A stretch of DNA of 64,000 nucleotides from an uncultured Selenomonas sp. (GCA_905372355.1 CAJPOT010000002.1:1-64000); one strand, 5' to 3'; counted from the stretch's first letter, positions 27,777 through 38,202 are shown. Made by a program: numbers and translations. The notes: generated by a model not told the origin, from the letters alone.

Positions 27777-28400
27777 CTAGAAACGGCGATATGTACCAAT
27801 CACTTTTCCGAGAATCCTGACATTTTTTTCGTAGAATGGTTCCATTTCGTCATTCTCCGGCTGGAGGCGTATGCAGTCCTTCTCCTTGAAAAATCGCTTG
27901 ACGGTAGCACTGCCATCATCAACCAAGGCGACGACGATGTCATTGTTGTCTGCTGTTTCCTGCTGTTTGACAAAGACAAAATCGCCGTCGTGAATCCCCG
28001 CATTGATCATGCTGCGTCCTTTCACGCGTAAAACAAAGACTTTGCTGTGCGTGCCGATGAGTCCCTGAGGAAACGAGAATACATCCTCTATGTTTTCCTC
28101 TGCCAAAATCGGGATGCCAGCAGTCACAACGCCGACGAGGGGAACGGAGACATTTCGCTCCCATGGCTTATCCTCAAGGATGTCGATGGCTCTGGGCTTT
28201 GCGGGATCTCGCTTTATTAACCCCGATTCTTCCATTTTTGCGAGATAACCATGAACCGTGGAACTGGATTTCAATCCTACAGCATCGCCGATTTCACGCA
28301 CAGATGGCGGATAACCTTTTTTCGCCAGGAAGTCTTTGATATAAGAAAAAATCGTTTGCTGCCACTCTGCCGAAGTATGACGTCGTTTCATTTCAATCAC
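27777..28400 (-). CDS. lexA: LexA repressor
   Basis: 207 aa. The N-terminal winged helix (about 1-70) has GYPPSVREIGDAVGLKSSSTVHGYL as its recognition region, which I describe in two parts: YPPSVREIGDAVGL and KSSSTVHGYL. The self-cleavage site is in VTAGIP. The catalytic serine is in VKGRSMINAG and the lysine in DGSATVKRFF. It represses the SOS regulon and is cleaved with RecA filaments. No canonical CGAAC-N4-GTTCG box was found in its own upstream region. Confidence 0.95.
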   Translation of the reverse strand: MIEMKRRHTSAEWQQTIFSYIKDFLAKKGYPPSVREIGDAVGLKSSSTVHGYLAKMEESGLIKRDPAKPRAIDILEDKPWERNVSVPLVGVVTAGIPILAEENIEDVFSFPQGLIGTHSKVFVLRVKGRSMINAGIHDGDFVFVKQQETADNNDIVVALVDDGSATVKRFFKEKDCIRLQPENDEMEPFYEKNVRILGKVIGTYRRF

Positions 28401-28724
28401 CTAGATGTAAATAAAGAAAATCAATCCGTTGCTTCCATTATAACAGACATGTCATATTTATGCTATAAAACAATATGTGGTAGAATGTTCATGGAACATG
28501 CAGGATACTTCTTTCGGCGTTGTTTTATTGAAAACGTTCTACTGCAGGTGCTTCTGTTTGCCCTTTTTAAGGGTCCGATTTCATTTTACAACTAACCTTA
28601 TCACATTAGTCGCAGTTTGAGGTATTTCCTCTTTTGACAACTGTGCGCTCGTGTTATAGAATCCAAGGGAGCACTTTCGCGAATCTTGATGCAATACGAT
28701 ATTCAGTATGAGGATGGTGAAAAA
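28401..28724. other. Intergenic region between lexA and a secreted protein
   Basis: 324 bases with no supported gene. On the minus side lies a TATAAT at 28435-28440 (reverse complement ATTATA) for lexA, and an eight-base palindrome GACATGTC (28446-28453) just upstream of it. Further off is an inverted repeat ATGTTC-ATG-GAACAT (28485-28499). On the plus side is the promoter at 28634-28662. The short reading frames here have no ribosome site or similarity. Confidence 0.6.
28634..28662 (+). promoter_or_regulatory. Promoter of the secreted protein-yitT pair
   Basis: Consensus TTGACA (28634-28639), 17 bases, TAGAAT (28657-28662), 62 bases before the ATG at 28725. Confidence 0.75.
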
Positions 28725-29381
28725 ATGCGGCTCTATCATGGTTTATGGGTGGTGTTCTTTCTCGGACTTTTTCTTGTCTTGCCGATGGCGGCAGAGGCGC
28801 AGGGCGCTTTGATGCCTGAGGACTTCACCGTCAAGGGTATAGCGCTCGGCGACTCGGAGGAGAAGATGCTCGTGGCTTTCGGCAAGCCAGATTTTGACAA
28901 GGATCGCATGGTCTGGGACATCCACATGCGCTATTATACATTCCCCGATGGCTACGAAGTCGGTATTTCTGCCGATACGGGCAAGGTCGCGGATATACTC
29001 GTCAAGAGCAAGGACTATACGGCGCGTGCAGGCGTGCGTTACGGCGCGACTGCGTACAAGATTCGCGCGACGTTCGGCGAGAAGGAGCGCACGTTTCTTG
29101 ACGGCAGCGTCTGCTATGTCTACGAGAATCCGCAAGATCAGCGCCAGCGGCTCATTCTCAGCGTTGATGCGACGAACGGCAGTCTGCGCTCGTGGCGCTT
29201 GACGAGCCTGCCGCTGACGGAGGAAGAGGCGGACGCTCTGACGGATGAGGAGAGAAGCGAATGGGAGAACACGGATCTCCATGCGCTTTCCATGGAAGGC
29301 AGGGATATTGACATGAGTGCACTGGCAAAAGATAAGACACCGACGCTTCGCTGGGAAGGCCGCGAAAGGGAGGTATCTTGA
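28725..29381 (+). CDS. Secreted protein of unknown function
   Basis: 218 aa. A clear signal peptide (about 1-23, hydrophobic core VVFFLGLFLVLPMA, cleavage after AEA) precedes a globular part. Within it, FTVKGIALGDSEEKMLVAFGKP and ATFGEKERTFLDGSVCYVY look like two copies of a short repeat seen in bacterial periplasmic proteins in which each unit describes a map from G-x-S to FG-P. ATG 28725 is preceded by GAGGATGGTG; the frame is open 13 codons upstream. The stop overlaps the yitT start by one base. Confidence 0.75.
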   Translation: MRLYHGLWVVFFLGLFLVLPMAAEAQGALMPEDFTVKGIALGDSEEKMLVAFGKPDFDKDRMVWDIHMRYYTFPDGYEVGISADTGKVADILVKSKDYTARAGVRYGATAYKIRATFGEKERTFLDGSVCYVYENPQDQRQRLILSVDATNGSLRSWRLTSLPLTEEEADALTDEERSEWENTDLHALSMEGRDIDMSALAKDKTPTLRWEGREREVS

Positions 29382-30289
29382 TGCTCCATCTCAGGAGTTT
29401 GACATTGAAGGGGCGTGTTTTCCGCTATCTCGGCATCCTGCTCGGCTGTCTCATCAGCAGTTCGTCGATCAACCTCTTCGTCGTGCCCGCGCACCTCTTG
29501 TCGGGTGGCATCGCGGGCATTGCGATGATTTTCTACTATCTCTTCTCGCTTCCCATCGGCGTGCAGATGTTTCTGTACAATCTGCCGCTTCTCGCGGCGG
29601 CGTACAAGACACTTGGGCGCGAGTACACGCTCGATATCGCCTTTGGCACGGTCCTCTTTTCTTTCTGCGTCGATGCAACGCGCTTCTTGAATGTCTATGC
29701 GCCCGTGCCCGATACGATGCTCGCGGCGATCTTCGGCGGCGTGCTGAACGGCATCGGCTATGGCATCATCTTCCGCATGAACGGCAGTTCGGGCGGTTTC
29801 GACATCGTCGCCGCCATCGTGAAGAAGTATTACTCTTTGAACATGGGCAGCGTGATCTTTGCTTTCAACTGCGTCATCATGCTCTTGGCCGCCGCGCTCT
29901 TCGGCGTCATGCCCGCGCTCTACACGCTCATCTGCATGTTCATGAATTCTGCCGTGACGGATCGGGTCGTCGCGGGCTTCAACAGCCGCAAGGTCGTGCT
30001 CATCATCTCCGACCATGTACAGCCGATTTCGGAGGCAATCATCTGCGAGGTCGGGCGCGGCGTGACGTTTCTGCATGGGCAGGGCGCGTTTACACGCAAG
30101 GAGCGCAACGTGCTCTTCCTCGTCTGCTCACTCACGCAGATCAGCAAGGTCAAGCTCATCGCGAATCTCATCGACAAGAACGCCTTCATGATCGTTCTTT
30201 CGGCGAACGAGGTCATGGGCAGGGGCTTCACGATGCCCGGCATGCATCTGAAGGCGATGCTCAAGGAACGAAGCAAGAGGATTTTTTGA
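29381..30289 (+). CDS. YitT family membrane protein
   Basis: 302 aa. An N-terminal YitT_membrane domain with about five helices (INLFVVPAHLLSGGIAGIAM is characteristic) is followed by a C-terminal DUF2179 domain (about 215-295, GRGVTFLHGQGAFTRKERNV). The family is widespread in Firmicutes with no settled function. ATG 29381 has AGGGAGG upstream and follows an in-frame TTG that is less likely. Its last codons contain the -35 box of the secA promoter. Confidence 0.9.
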   Translation: MLHLRSLTLKGRVFRYLGILLGCLISSSSINLFVVPAHLLSGGIAGIAMIFYYLFSLPIGVQMFLYNLPLLAAAYKTLGREYTLDIAFGTVLFSFCVDATRFLNVYAPVPDTMLAAIFGGVLNGIGYGIIFRMNGSSGGFDIVAAIVKKYYSLNMGSVIFAFNCVIMLLAAALFGVMPALYTLICMFMNSAVTDRVVAGFNSRKVVLIISDHVQPISEAIICEVGRGVTFLHGQGAFTRKERNVLFLVCSLTQISKVKLIANLIDKNAFMIVLSANEVMGRGFTMPGMHLKAMLKERSKRIF

Positions 30290-30314
30290 CTTATGGGCGA
30301 TTGTCTGCTAGAAT
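30286..30314 (+). promoter_or_regulatory. Promoter of secA
   Basis: TTGACT (30286-30291, overlapping the yitT stop), 17 bases, TAGAAT (30309-30314). It gives a leader of about 95 bases containing two small GC-rich hairpins. Confidence 0.7.
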
Positions 30315-30416
30315 CATTAGGATAGGTGTTCAATACTTTCGGAGGGACGCCGCAAGGCGCTCTCTATCATCAGTCTGCGCCGCGAAGGCGGCTGCGGGAA
30401 CGAGGAGTGATACGGA

Positions 30417-32945
30417 TTGCTCGGATTCATCAAGCGATTCCTGGGAGATAACAACGATAAGGAAATCAAGCGGATGCGCGGCATCGTCGACGTCATCAAC
30501 GGTCACGAAAAGGCGCTCGAAAGCCTCAGTGACGATGCGCTTGCAGGCCATACGGGAAAGTTCAAGGAGCGTCTCGCAAACGGCGAGAGCCTCGACGATA
30601 TGCTTCCCGAGGCGTTTGCCGTCGTGCGCGAGGCGTCGAGGCGCGTCCTTGGCATGCGTCATTTCGACGTGCAGATGATCGGCGGCATCTGCCTGCACGA
30701 GGGCAAGATTGCGGAGATGCGTACGGGCGAGGGCAAGACGCTCGTCGCGACGCTGCCCGTCTATCTCAATGCGCTCGAAGGCAAGGGCGTGCACATGGTC
30801 ACGGTCAACGACTATCTCGCACGGCGCGACAGCGAGTGGATGGGGCGCGTCTATCGCTTCCTCGGACTCTCCGTCGGCCTCATTGCGCACGACATGGATT
30901 TCCCTGAGCGAAAGCTCGCCTATGCGTCCGACGTCACCTTTGGCACGAACAACGAGTTTGGCTTCGACTACCTGCGCGACAACATGGTCATCCATCCGCA
31001 GCAGATGGTGCAGCGCGACCTCCACTATGCTATCGTCGATGAGGTCGACTCGATTCTCGTCGACGAGGCGAGAACGCCTTTGATCATCTCAGGTCCCGGG
31101 CAGAAGTCGACGGACATGTACGCTGTCATGGCACGCGCCGTCGCTCAGCTCAAGGAGGGCGAGGACTACAAGCTTGACGAGAAGCAGAAGACCGTTGCGC
31201 CGTCCGATGAAGCCGTCTTGAAGGTGGAGCGCATCGTCGGCATCAAGAACCTCTACGCGCCTGAGAATCTGGAGCTCTCGCACTGCTTCACGGCAGCTCT
31301 GCGTGCCAAAGCTCTGATGAAGCGCGACCGCGACTACGTCGTGCGCGATGATGAGATCATCATTGTCGATGAATTCACGGGTCGTCTCATGGTGGGCCGC
31401 CGCTATTCGGACGGACTGCATCAGGCGATCGAGGCGAAGGAAGGTGTGAAGATTCAGCGCGAGAGCCAGACGCTCGCGTCGATTACCTTCCAGAACTACT
31501 TCCGCATGTACGACAAGCTCGGCGGCATGACGGGCACGGCGAAGACCGAAGAGGACGAGTTCCTCAAGATCTACAAGCTGCCCGTCGTCGTCGTGCCGAC
31601 GAACCGTCCCGTGCAGCGCGTCGACGAGCCGGACGCCATCTACAAGACGAAGCGTGCGAAATACCGTGCCGTCGGACAGGCGGTCGAAGAGATTCACAAG
31701 ACGGGACAGCCGATCCTCATCGGCACGACGTCCATCACGCAGTCGGAAGAGCTCAGCGCCATCTTGAAGAAGCACGGCGTCGAGCACAACGTCCTGAATG
31801 CCAAATACCACGAGAAGGAAGCGGAGATCATCAAGGACGCAGGTCAACGGGGCGCCGTGACGATCGCGACGAACATGGCGGGACGCGGCACGGACATCCA
31901 GCTCGGCGATGGCGTGCAGGAGCTCGGCGGCCTCTACATCCTCGGCACGGAGCGCCACGAATCGCGGCGTATCGACAACCAGCTGCGCGGCCGCGCGGGT
32001 CGCCAGGGCGATCCCGGCCGGTCGAAGTTCTACTTGTCGCTGGAAGATGACCTTCTGCGTCTCTTCGCGTCGGACAATATCGCCTCCATCATGGATCGGC
32101 TCGGCATGGACGAGAACGATCCGATTGAGCACAAACTCATCACGCGTTCGATCGAGCGTGCACAAAAGAAGGTCGAAGCCAGGAACTTCGACATCCGCAA
32201 GCACGTCCTCGAATACGACGATGTCATGAACCAGCAGCGCGAGGTCATCTATGCGGAGCGACGCAAGATTCTGCGCGGCGAAGACCTCAAGGAAAACATC
32301 TTCTTCATGCTCGACAAGATCATCGAGAGCGAGATGGATCAGTACGCGAACGCGAAGCTATATCCTGAGGAGTGGACGCTCGACGGACTCATCGAGGACG
32401 CGGAGAAGATCTACGCGCCCGAGGGCAAGCTCAAGAAGGAAGAGCTTGAGGCGATGAGCCGCGATGAGCTGGAAGAAACGCTTAAGAAGACGGCGCGCGA
32501 TGCCTATGCGGCGCGTGAGCAGCTCTTCGGCGAGGAGAACATGCGCGAGCTTGAGAAGGTCGTCATGCTGCGCGTCGTCGATAATCATTGGATGGAGCAT
32601 CTCGATCGCATGGACATGTTGCGTGAGGGCATCAACCTGCGCGCCTACGGGCAGAGGAATCCGCTCGTCGAGTACAAGATCGAGGCGCTCGACATGTTCG
32701 AGGCAATGGAATCTGCGATTCAAACGGACATCGCAAAGCTCATGTACCGCGTGAGCATCGTGACGCAGGAGCAGCAGCAGCTCCAAGACCGCCTGCAGAC
32801 GGCGCGCGCCTCGCACGGCGAGGAATCCAGTGCCGCCGAGACGAAGAAGAAGCCGCAGCGCAACAAGAGTGACATCGGGCGCAACGATCCGTGCCCGTGC
32901 GGCAGCGGCAAGAAGTACAAGAATTGCTGCGGCAGGAACAAGTGA
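30417..32945 (+). CDS. secA: Preprotein translocase ATPase SecA
   Basis: 842 aa. Walker A is [11 protein letters not shown]; the DEAD-type Walker B is [16 protein letters not shown]; the second nucleotide fold includes [14 protein letters not shown] and [11 protein letters not shown]. The C-terminus carries a zinc/SecB-type motif [13 protein letters not shown]. It drives protein export through SecYEG. It starts at TTG 30417 with GAGGAG upstream, on its own promoter. prfB follows after 86 bases that contain two small hairpins. Confidence 0.96.
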   Translation: MLGFIKRFLGDNNDKEIKRMRGIVDVINGHEKALESLSDDALAGHTGKFKERLANGESLDDMLPEAFAVVREASRRVLGMRHFDVQMIGGICLHEGKIAEMRTGEGKTLVATLPVYLNALEGKGVHMVTVNDYLARRDSEWMGRVYRFLGLSVGLIAHDMDFPERKLAYASDVTFGTNNEFGFDYLRDNMVIHPQQMVQRDLHYAIVDEVDSILVDEARTPLIISGPGQKSTDMYAVMARAVAQLKEGEDYKLDEKQKTVAPSDEAVLKVERIVGIKNLYAPENLELSHCFTAALRAKALMKRDRDYVVRDDEIIIVDEFTGRLMVGRRYSDGLHQAIEAKEGVKIQRESQTLASITFQNYFRMYDKLGGMTGTAKTEEDEFLKIYKLPVVVVPTNRPVQRVDEPDAIYKTKRAKYRAVGQAVEEIHKTGQPILIGTTSITQSEELSAILKKHGVEHNVLNAKYHEKEAEIIKDAGQRGAVTIATNMAGRGTDIQLGDGVQELGGLYILGTERHESRRIDNQLRGRAGRQGDPGRSKFYLSLEDDLLRLFASDNIASIMDRLGMDENDPIEHKLITRSIERAQKKVEARNFDIRKHVLEYDDVMNQQREVIYAERRKILRGEDLKENIFFMLDKIIESEMDQYANAKLYPEEWTLDGLIEDAEKIYAPEGKLKKEELEAMSRDELEETLKKTARDAYAAREQLFGEENMRELEKVVMLRVVDNHWMEHLDRMDMLREGINLRAYGQRNPLVEYKIEALDMFEAMESAIQTDIAKLMYRVSIVTQEQQQLQDRLQTARASHGEESSAAETKKKPQRNKSDIGRNDPCPCGSGKKYKNCCGRNK

Positions 32946-33031
32946 GACAGAACTTTCCCGCTTGCGGGAGAGCAGCGATAAGGAATAGATTTCCCGTGAG
33001 GGAAAGCGCTACTACGTAAGGATGTGACAAG

Positions 33032-34139
33032 ATGCTCGAAGATTGGAAACCGGAGATTTTGGCGATGCAAGCGAAGCTCAAGGAAATGGGGGATTCACTT
33101 TGACGTCGCCAGAAAGGAAGAAAAGATAGCCGAACTCGAATACAAGATGGGTGAGCCGACCTTCTGGGACAATGCGGAAGAAGCGCAGAAGATCAATCAG
33201 GAACTTGCCGCAATCAAGGGAAGCGTCGACAAGTACAAGGAGATCGTCTCCAAGACGGACGATGCACATGCGCTTCTTGAAATGGCGCTGGAAGAAAATG
33301 ATACGAGCCTTGAGCCTGAGGTGCAGGCGGAGTTTGATACCATTAAGACTGCCGTGCGCGAACTGGAGCTCGAAGTCCTCTTGTCCGGCCCTTATGATGC
33401 GAACAATGCGATTCTCACGCTGCACGCGGGCGCGGGCGGCACGGAGGCGCAGGATTGGACGCAGATGCTTCTGCGCATGTACGGCAGGTGGGCGGAGCGC
33501 CACGGCTTTTCCGTCGTCACGGCAGATCTGCTGCCCGGCGACGAGGCGGGCGTCAAGAGTGCGACGCTCTTCATCAATGGGCACAACGCCTACGGGTATT
33601 TGAAGTCGGAAAAGGGCGTGCATCGCCTCGTGCGCATCTCGCCCTTCGATTCCAATGCGCGTCGTCATACGTCGTTTTCTGCCTGCGACATCATGCCCGA
33701 GATCGACGATGCTGTCGAGGTCGCGATCAACATGGCGGACGTGCGTGTCGACACCTACCGCGCTTCGGGTGCGGGCGGTCAGCACATCAATAAGACGTCG
33801 TCCGCCGTGCGCATGACGCACATGCCGACGGGCATCGTCGTGCAGTGCCAGAACGAGCGCTCGCAGCTGCAGAACCGCGAACAGTGCCTGAAGATGCTGC
33901 GCGCCAAGCTCTTTGAATTGGAGCAGGAGAAGAAGGAAGCCGAGATTCAGAAGCTCGAAGGCGATCAGCAAAAGATCGAGTGGGGCAGCCAGATCCGCTC
34001 CTACGTATTTCAGCCCTACACGATGGTCAAGGACATGCGCACAGGCATGGAGACGGGCAACGTGCAGGCGGTCATGGACGGCGATCTCGACGCCTTCATC
34101 GAGGCCTTCCTCGCAGCTAAGGCGAATCATGAGATTTGA
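33032..34139 (+). CDS. prfB: Peptide chain release factor 2, with programmed +1 frameshift
   Basis: 368 aa when read as join(33032..33100, 33102..34139). Frame 0 begins MLEDWKPEILAMQ and runs 23 codons to CTT-TGA-C, with TGA at 33101-33103. Slipping one base at CTT gives GAC (33102) and the rest of RF2. A GGGGG run (33088-33092) lies five bases before the CTT and may act as the stimulating Shine-Dalgarno-like element. RF2 markers are the SPF tripeptide (RISPFDSNARR) and the GGQ loop (GAGGQHINKTSSAVR). RF2 thus controls its own synthesis at its UGA stop. Confidence 0.95.
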
Positions 34140-34155
34140 GATTTAGGGTGATGTT

Positions 34156-34851
34156 TTGCGCAAACTTTTGATGCTTTTTGCAGGCGCTGCGGCAATCCTT
34201 CTCGTCTTTGGCGAAACTTTGCTGCCCGCATGGGCGCGGCAGACAGCAGAGACGATGCTCAGGGATCGCGGAGCAGAGAGCGCCGAGGTGACGCTTGAGA
34301 GCACGCCCGGCATCCTGTTCCTCTTGGGACAGGTCGACACTCTCAAGATTGATGCGAAGGGGCTTCGCATCGGCGATTTGCGCATGGAGCGCGTGCAGCT
34401 GACAGGAAGCGGCGTGCATTTTTCGTCGCGAGATCTTTTCCTCGATCACCGCGTGCATCTCATTTCTGCCGAGGATTTGAAACTCACGGGCGTCGTTTCC
34501 GAGGATGCTCTGCGCAATCTTTTGGCGAAGCGCATCGACAAGCTTGACAACATCAAGGTGACGATTGACGAAGATGGCGTGCATGCGACAGCGGAAGTGA
34601 AGATCTTCGGGCGCATGGCGGATGTCGTGCTCGAAGGGAAGATCGTCGAGGACGCGCAGGCGCTGTACTTTCACATGACGCGGCTCGACATCAAAAACGC
34701 CTTGATCGGCAAGGCAAATCTCGGCGACATTTTCGGCGACATTCAGATCGCGAAGCTCGATGCACTGCCCTTGAAGACGCGAATCGAGAGCGTCGAACAT
34801 AGGAAGGGCGCCATCGTCGTGCGCCTCTCTGCCGGAGGGAATGAGGAGTAG
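34156..34851 (+). CDS. DUF2993 (LmeA-like) exported protein
   Basis: 231 aa from TTG 34156, with AGGGTGAT just upstream. An N-terminal signal or anchor (about 1-28) is followed by a lipid-binding-like beta domain with the DUF2993 pattern (GQVDTLKIDAKGLRIGDLRM and FSSRDLFLD). In actinobacteria LmeA-type proteins bind phospholipid; here the role is unknown. It is five bases before the DUF5693 gene and probably co-transcribed with it and csaB. Confidence 0.75.
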   Translation: MRKLLMLFAGAAAILLVFGETLLPAWARQTAETMLRDRGAESAEVTLESTPGILFLLGQVDTLKIDAKGLRIGDLRMERVQLTGSGVHFSSRDLFLDHRVHLISAEDLKLTGVVSEDALRNLLAKRIDKLDNIKVTIDEDGVHATAEVKIFGRMADVVLEGKIVEDAQALYFHMTRLDIKNALIGKANLGDIFGDIQIAKLDALPLKTRIESVEHRKGAIVVRLSAGGNEE

Positions 34852-34856
34852 GATAC

Positions 34857-36911
34857 ATGAAGCAATTTCAATACAACAAGGTGCTCATCGCCTTCATCTT
34901 CGTCGGCCTTGTCACGGCGCTCCTCATCGACGTCGCACGCTGGCGTGCGGAGGAGGTCAACAAGCAGGTCGATCTCGCCATTGACTACGAAGATCTCGTG
35001 CAGCTTGCCGAGCAGGAGGGAAAACCTGTCCCTGAAGTGCTGCAGGCGGCGAAGGAAGCGGGCATCACGTCGCTCGCCGTCTACGAGACGACCTTCAAGA
35101 AGCTCAACGCAAATGGAAAGGTGACGGCGCTCGCGGGAAGTGAACTTGTAGCCAATTACCATGCAGGGATCTTGACCGATCCCGCGTGGCGCACCCTCAT
35201 CGAGAACGGTACGATCAAGGGATCTGATGTCTGTGTCGTCGGGCATGATGCGCGTACCTACAAGGAGGTCAAGGAGGACTTGCTGCGCCGCTTGGGTGCT
35301 GCTCGTGTGAATGCCGTCACAGTCAACGGCGTGGAAATCCTCGTCGTCAAGGCGAATTACGAAACCTTCCTCAAGATGGATCTCGGTATGCCGACGGACG
35401 AGATGCAGGCGGTCAATGACGCCGGCTTCTTCGTGCTCGCACGTCCGACGAATTATCTGGGCTGCACGCCCGACGATGTCGATGCAGTGTTCCGCCGTCT
35501 GGAAGACTACCGCATCTCGGAAGTCGTATTCTCCGGCTCGCAGATGCTCGGTGCTCCGAAGTCGCTGCAGACGACGATCGATCACTTCAAGGAGCGCAAT
35601 CTCGTCCTCGGACTCATCGAGGATACGACGCAGCTGCAGTTCTACAAGCAGGACGGACTTTCCGAGATTTCCAAGGGCGTCGGCTACGACCATGTCGCGC
35701 GTCTTTACACCATCCCGAAGGACGAGCAGCCGAAGCTCAAGATCGAGACGGCGGTCGAGCGTTGGGCGAATACGGATATGGAGCGCAACATTCGCATCAA
35801 CCTCCTGCGCATCTACGAGAAACCTGCGCCCGGCATGACGCTCTTCGAGACGAATATGCACTATATCAAGGCGACGGCAGAAGCCGTAGAATCACATGGT
35901 TTCGCGCTTGGTCCTGCAGGGACGTTTGAAAACTGGTATGCGCCGCGTCCTCTGCGTGCCGTGCTGATGCTCGGCGTGGCGGCTGCTGTCGTGCTCTACC
36001 TCTCACTGATCACGCACCGTCTGCAGCCGAGGACGCTCTACGCGCTCTTTGCTCTGTTGGCGTTCGTCTTTGCCGCGCCGATCCTCATGGGCAGCGGCGC
36101 GAAGATGCGGATTCTCGCGGCGTTTTTGAGCGCGAACCTCTTTCCGGCTCTCGCCGTGATATGGCAGCTCGACCGTATTCGCGGCATGGAGCCCGATGCG
36201 AAAGCGCCGCTCTGGCGCATCATCGGAACGGCTGCCATCGCCCTTTTTGTGACAGGGGCGCTCTCCTATGTCGGCGCGGCATATCTGTCGGGAGCGCTCG
36301 CTGATGTCGAGTACTTCCTTGAGTTCAACATCTTCCGCGGCATCAAGCTGACGTTTGTCCTACCCATCGTCCTCGTCGCCATCGCGTTTTTGACGCGCTA
36401 CGACGTCTTCGATGGCAGAATGGCGGAGGGAGAGGGCGCTCTCACGCAGCTTCGCCAGATTCTCGATATGCCCGTGAAACTCAAATCCCTTCTCATTTTC
36501 GTGCTCGTGGCTCTTGCCGCCGTCGTATTCGTCGCACGTTCCGGTCATACGTCGGGCATGCCCGTCTCGGGGCTTGAGCTGAAGTTCCGTGCAATCCTGG
36601 AGCAGGCGTTTTATGCGCGGCCGCGCTCGAAGGAGCTGATGATCGGCCATCCGGCCTTCATGCTCGCCGTCCTCGCGTGGTGCCGCAAGTGGCCGACAAT
36701 GCTGCTCTTTGCGCTCGTGCTCGTAGCGACGATCGGTCAGGGATCGATGGTCGAGACCTTTGCACATATGCGCACACCCGTTTACATGTCCTTTGTGCGC
36801 GGCATCGGCGGCATCGTTCTCGGCTGCGGCATCGGCGCAGCTCTCATGGTGCTCGTGCACCTCGCGCAAATGATACTATCTTCGGCAAAGGAGCGTTTCT
36901 CAAAGGAATGA
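34857..36911 (+). CDS. DUF5693-family membrane protein
   Basis: 684 aa. One N-terminal helix (about 8-25) is followed by an extracytoplasmic domain (to about 355) and seven or eight membrane helices in the C-terminal half. The large outside domain includes ALAVYETTFKKLN-like and FVLARPTNYLG segments seen in this family. The function is unknown, but such genes often lie beside csaB in Firmicutes (recalled, not computed). GAGGAG is upstream of the ATG; the stop overlaps the csaB start. Confidence 0.75.
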   Translation: MKQFQYNKVLIAFIFVGLVTALLIDVARWRAEEVNKQVDLAIDYEDLVQLAEQEGKPVPEVLQAAKEAGITSLAVYETTFKKLNANGKVTALAGSELVANYHAGILTDPAWRTLIENGTIKGSDVCVVGHDARTYKEVKEDLLRRLGAARVNAVTVNGVEILVVKANYETFLKMDLGMPTDEMQAVNDAGFFVLARPTNYLGCTPDDVDAVFRRLEDYRISEVVFSGSQMLGAPKSLQTTIDHFKERNLVLGLIEDTTQLQFYKQDGLSEISKGVGYDHVARLYTIPKDEQPKLKIETAVERWANTDMERNIRINLLRIYEKPAPGMTLFETNMHYIKATAEAVESHGFALGPAGTFENWYAPRPLRAVLMLGVAAAVVLYLSLITHRLQPRTLYALFALLAFVFAAPILMGSGAKMRILAAFLSANLFPALAVIWQLDRIRGMEPDAKAPLWRIIGTAAIALFVTGALSYVGAAYLSGALADVEYFLEFNIFRGIKLTFVLPIVLVAIAFLTRYDVFDGRMAEGEGALTQLRQILDMPVKLKSLLIFVLVALAAVVFVARSGHTSGMPVSGLELKFRAILEQAFYARPRSKELMIGHPAFMLAVLAWCRKWPTMLLFALVLVATIGQGSMVETFAHMRTPVYMSFVRGIGGIVLGCGIGAALMVLVHLAQMILSSAKERFSKE

Positions 36912-38026
36912 GCAACATCGTAGTATCCGGATATTACGGCTCGAAAAACGCCGGTGACGAAGCCATGCTCGCCGCGATGATCGAGGTTCTATCCGAACTG
37001 GACCCGCAAACGAATATCACGGTGATCTCAGCGAACCCTCCGGATACGAAGCGCCGCCACGGTGTTGAGGCTGTTTCATGGCTCTCGTTTTCCGATATAT
37101 GGAAGGCTTTGCGCGCTTCCGACCTCCTCGTGTCGGGCGGCGGCAGTCTGCTGCAGAATGTCACGAGTCGCCGTAGTCTCTATTACTACATGGCGATCAT
37201 TGTCCTTGCCTTTCTCGCCCGAAGGCCCGTCATGCTCTATGCACAGGGCATTGGTCCGATCGAGGGCTTCTGGGCGCGCACGATGATGCGGCTCATCGGC
37301 AACGGCGTGCGCCTCATCACCGTGCGCGATCACGGCTCTTTGGCAGAGCTGGAGGCCATGGGCATTCATCGCCCTAAAATCGTCGAAACTGCCGATCCGG
37401 TGCTCGCCATCAATCCCGTTGCGAAGGATATGGGATGGCAGGTCTTGCAGTGGAACGGCGTGACGGACGACAAGCCGCTCGTCGGCATATCCGTGCGCGA
37501 GTGGAAAGGCTGGCAGCTCTACAAAGAAGCCTTTGCTGAGGCGGCCGACCGCATCGCCGTCGAGCTTGGTGCGAATCTCGTCTTTCTGCCCATGCAGTAT
37601 CCCGAGGATGTCAAGACGGCGGAGACAATCGCTGCGATGATGACGCAGGAAGCCATCGTTCTCGACGGCGAGTTTTCGACAGCGGAGCTTCTTTCACTCG
37701 TTGGCAATATGGATCTGCTCATCGCGATTCGCCTTCATGCCTTGATTTTTGCTGGCGTCATGGGCGTGCCGCTCGTCGGCGTATCGTACGATCCGAAGAT
37801 CGATCGTTTCCTTGACTCCATCGGTGAGACGCCCGCCGCGAAACTTGAGACCATCACGGCAGATGAACTCATGGCGGAAGTGCGGCGCAAGTGGCAGAAG
37901 CGCGATACGCTTTGCGAGAAGAATGCCGCGCTCCTGAAAGAGCTGAGGAGACGCGCATTTCAAAATGCGGAGCTTGCCGTGGGAATCCTGCGAAAAGGTG
38001 CGCCTTCTTTGGAGAAGAAGAATTGA
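36908..38026 (+). CDS. csaB: Polysaccharide pyruvyltransferase CsaB
   Basis: 372 aa. The PS_pyruv_trans domain begins NIVVSGYYGSKNAGDEAMLAAM and includes LLVSGGGSLLQNVTSRRS, YAQGIGPIEG and AIRLHALIFAGVMGVPLVG, all typical of CsaB. In Gram-positive bacteria it adds ketal-pyruvate to a wall polysaccharide that anchors S-layer-homology proteins. The ATG overlaps the DUF5693 stop and AAAGGA precedes it. About 175 bases follow before the uspA gene; I see nothing there except an AT-rich stretch. Confidence 0.93.
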   Translation: MSNIVVSGYYGSKNAGDEAMLAAMIEVLSELDPQTNITVISANPPDTKRRHGVEAVSWLSFSDIWKALRASDLLVSGGGSLLQNVTSRRSLYYYMAIIVLAFLARRPVMLYAQGIGPIEGFWARTMMRLIGNGVRLITVRDHGSLAELEAMGIHRPKIVETADPVLAINPVAKDMGWQVLQWNGVTDDKPLVGISVREWKGWQLYKEAFAEAADRIAVELGANLVFLPMQYPEDVKTAETIAAMMTQEAIVLDGEFSTAELLSLVGNMDLLIAIRLHALIFAGVMGVPLVGVSYDPKIDRFLDSIGETPAAKLETITADELMAEVRRKWQKRDTLCEKNAALLKELRRRAFQNAELAVGILRKGAPSLEKKN

Positions 38027-38202
38027 ACGAAGTGCAGGAGGAGAGCTGTCGTTGGAGTCATCACGCATTCCAGCGACGCTTTCTTTACGGTGCAAGAAAA
38101 TATCGGAAAATTTTTCAGAAAAATACCAAAAGAGAAAAGGAATTTTCGCTTTGATATAGAAGTAGACAACAGAGGAAAAAAGTTCGCTTGGAGGTGTTTT
38201 AT

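Noticed and set aside
28251..28595. 114-codon plus-strand frame over the lexA start
   Set aside because: It overlaps lexA antisense, covers the lexA promoter and has no ribosome site.
31089..32204. 371-codon minus-strand frame inside secA
   Set aside because: Antisense shadow of secA codon use. Similar long antisense frames lie inside prfB, DUF5693, pyrC and yitT and were rejected for the same reason.
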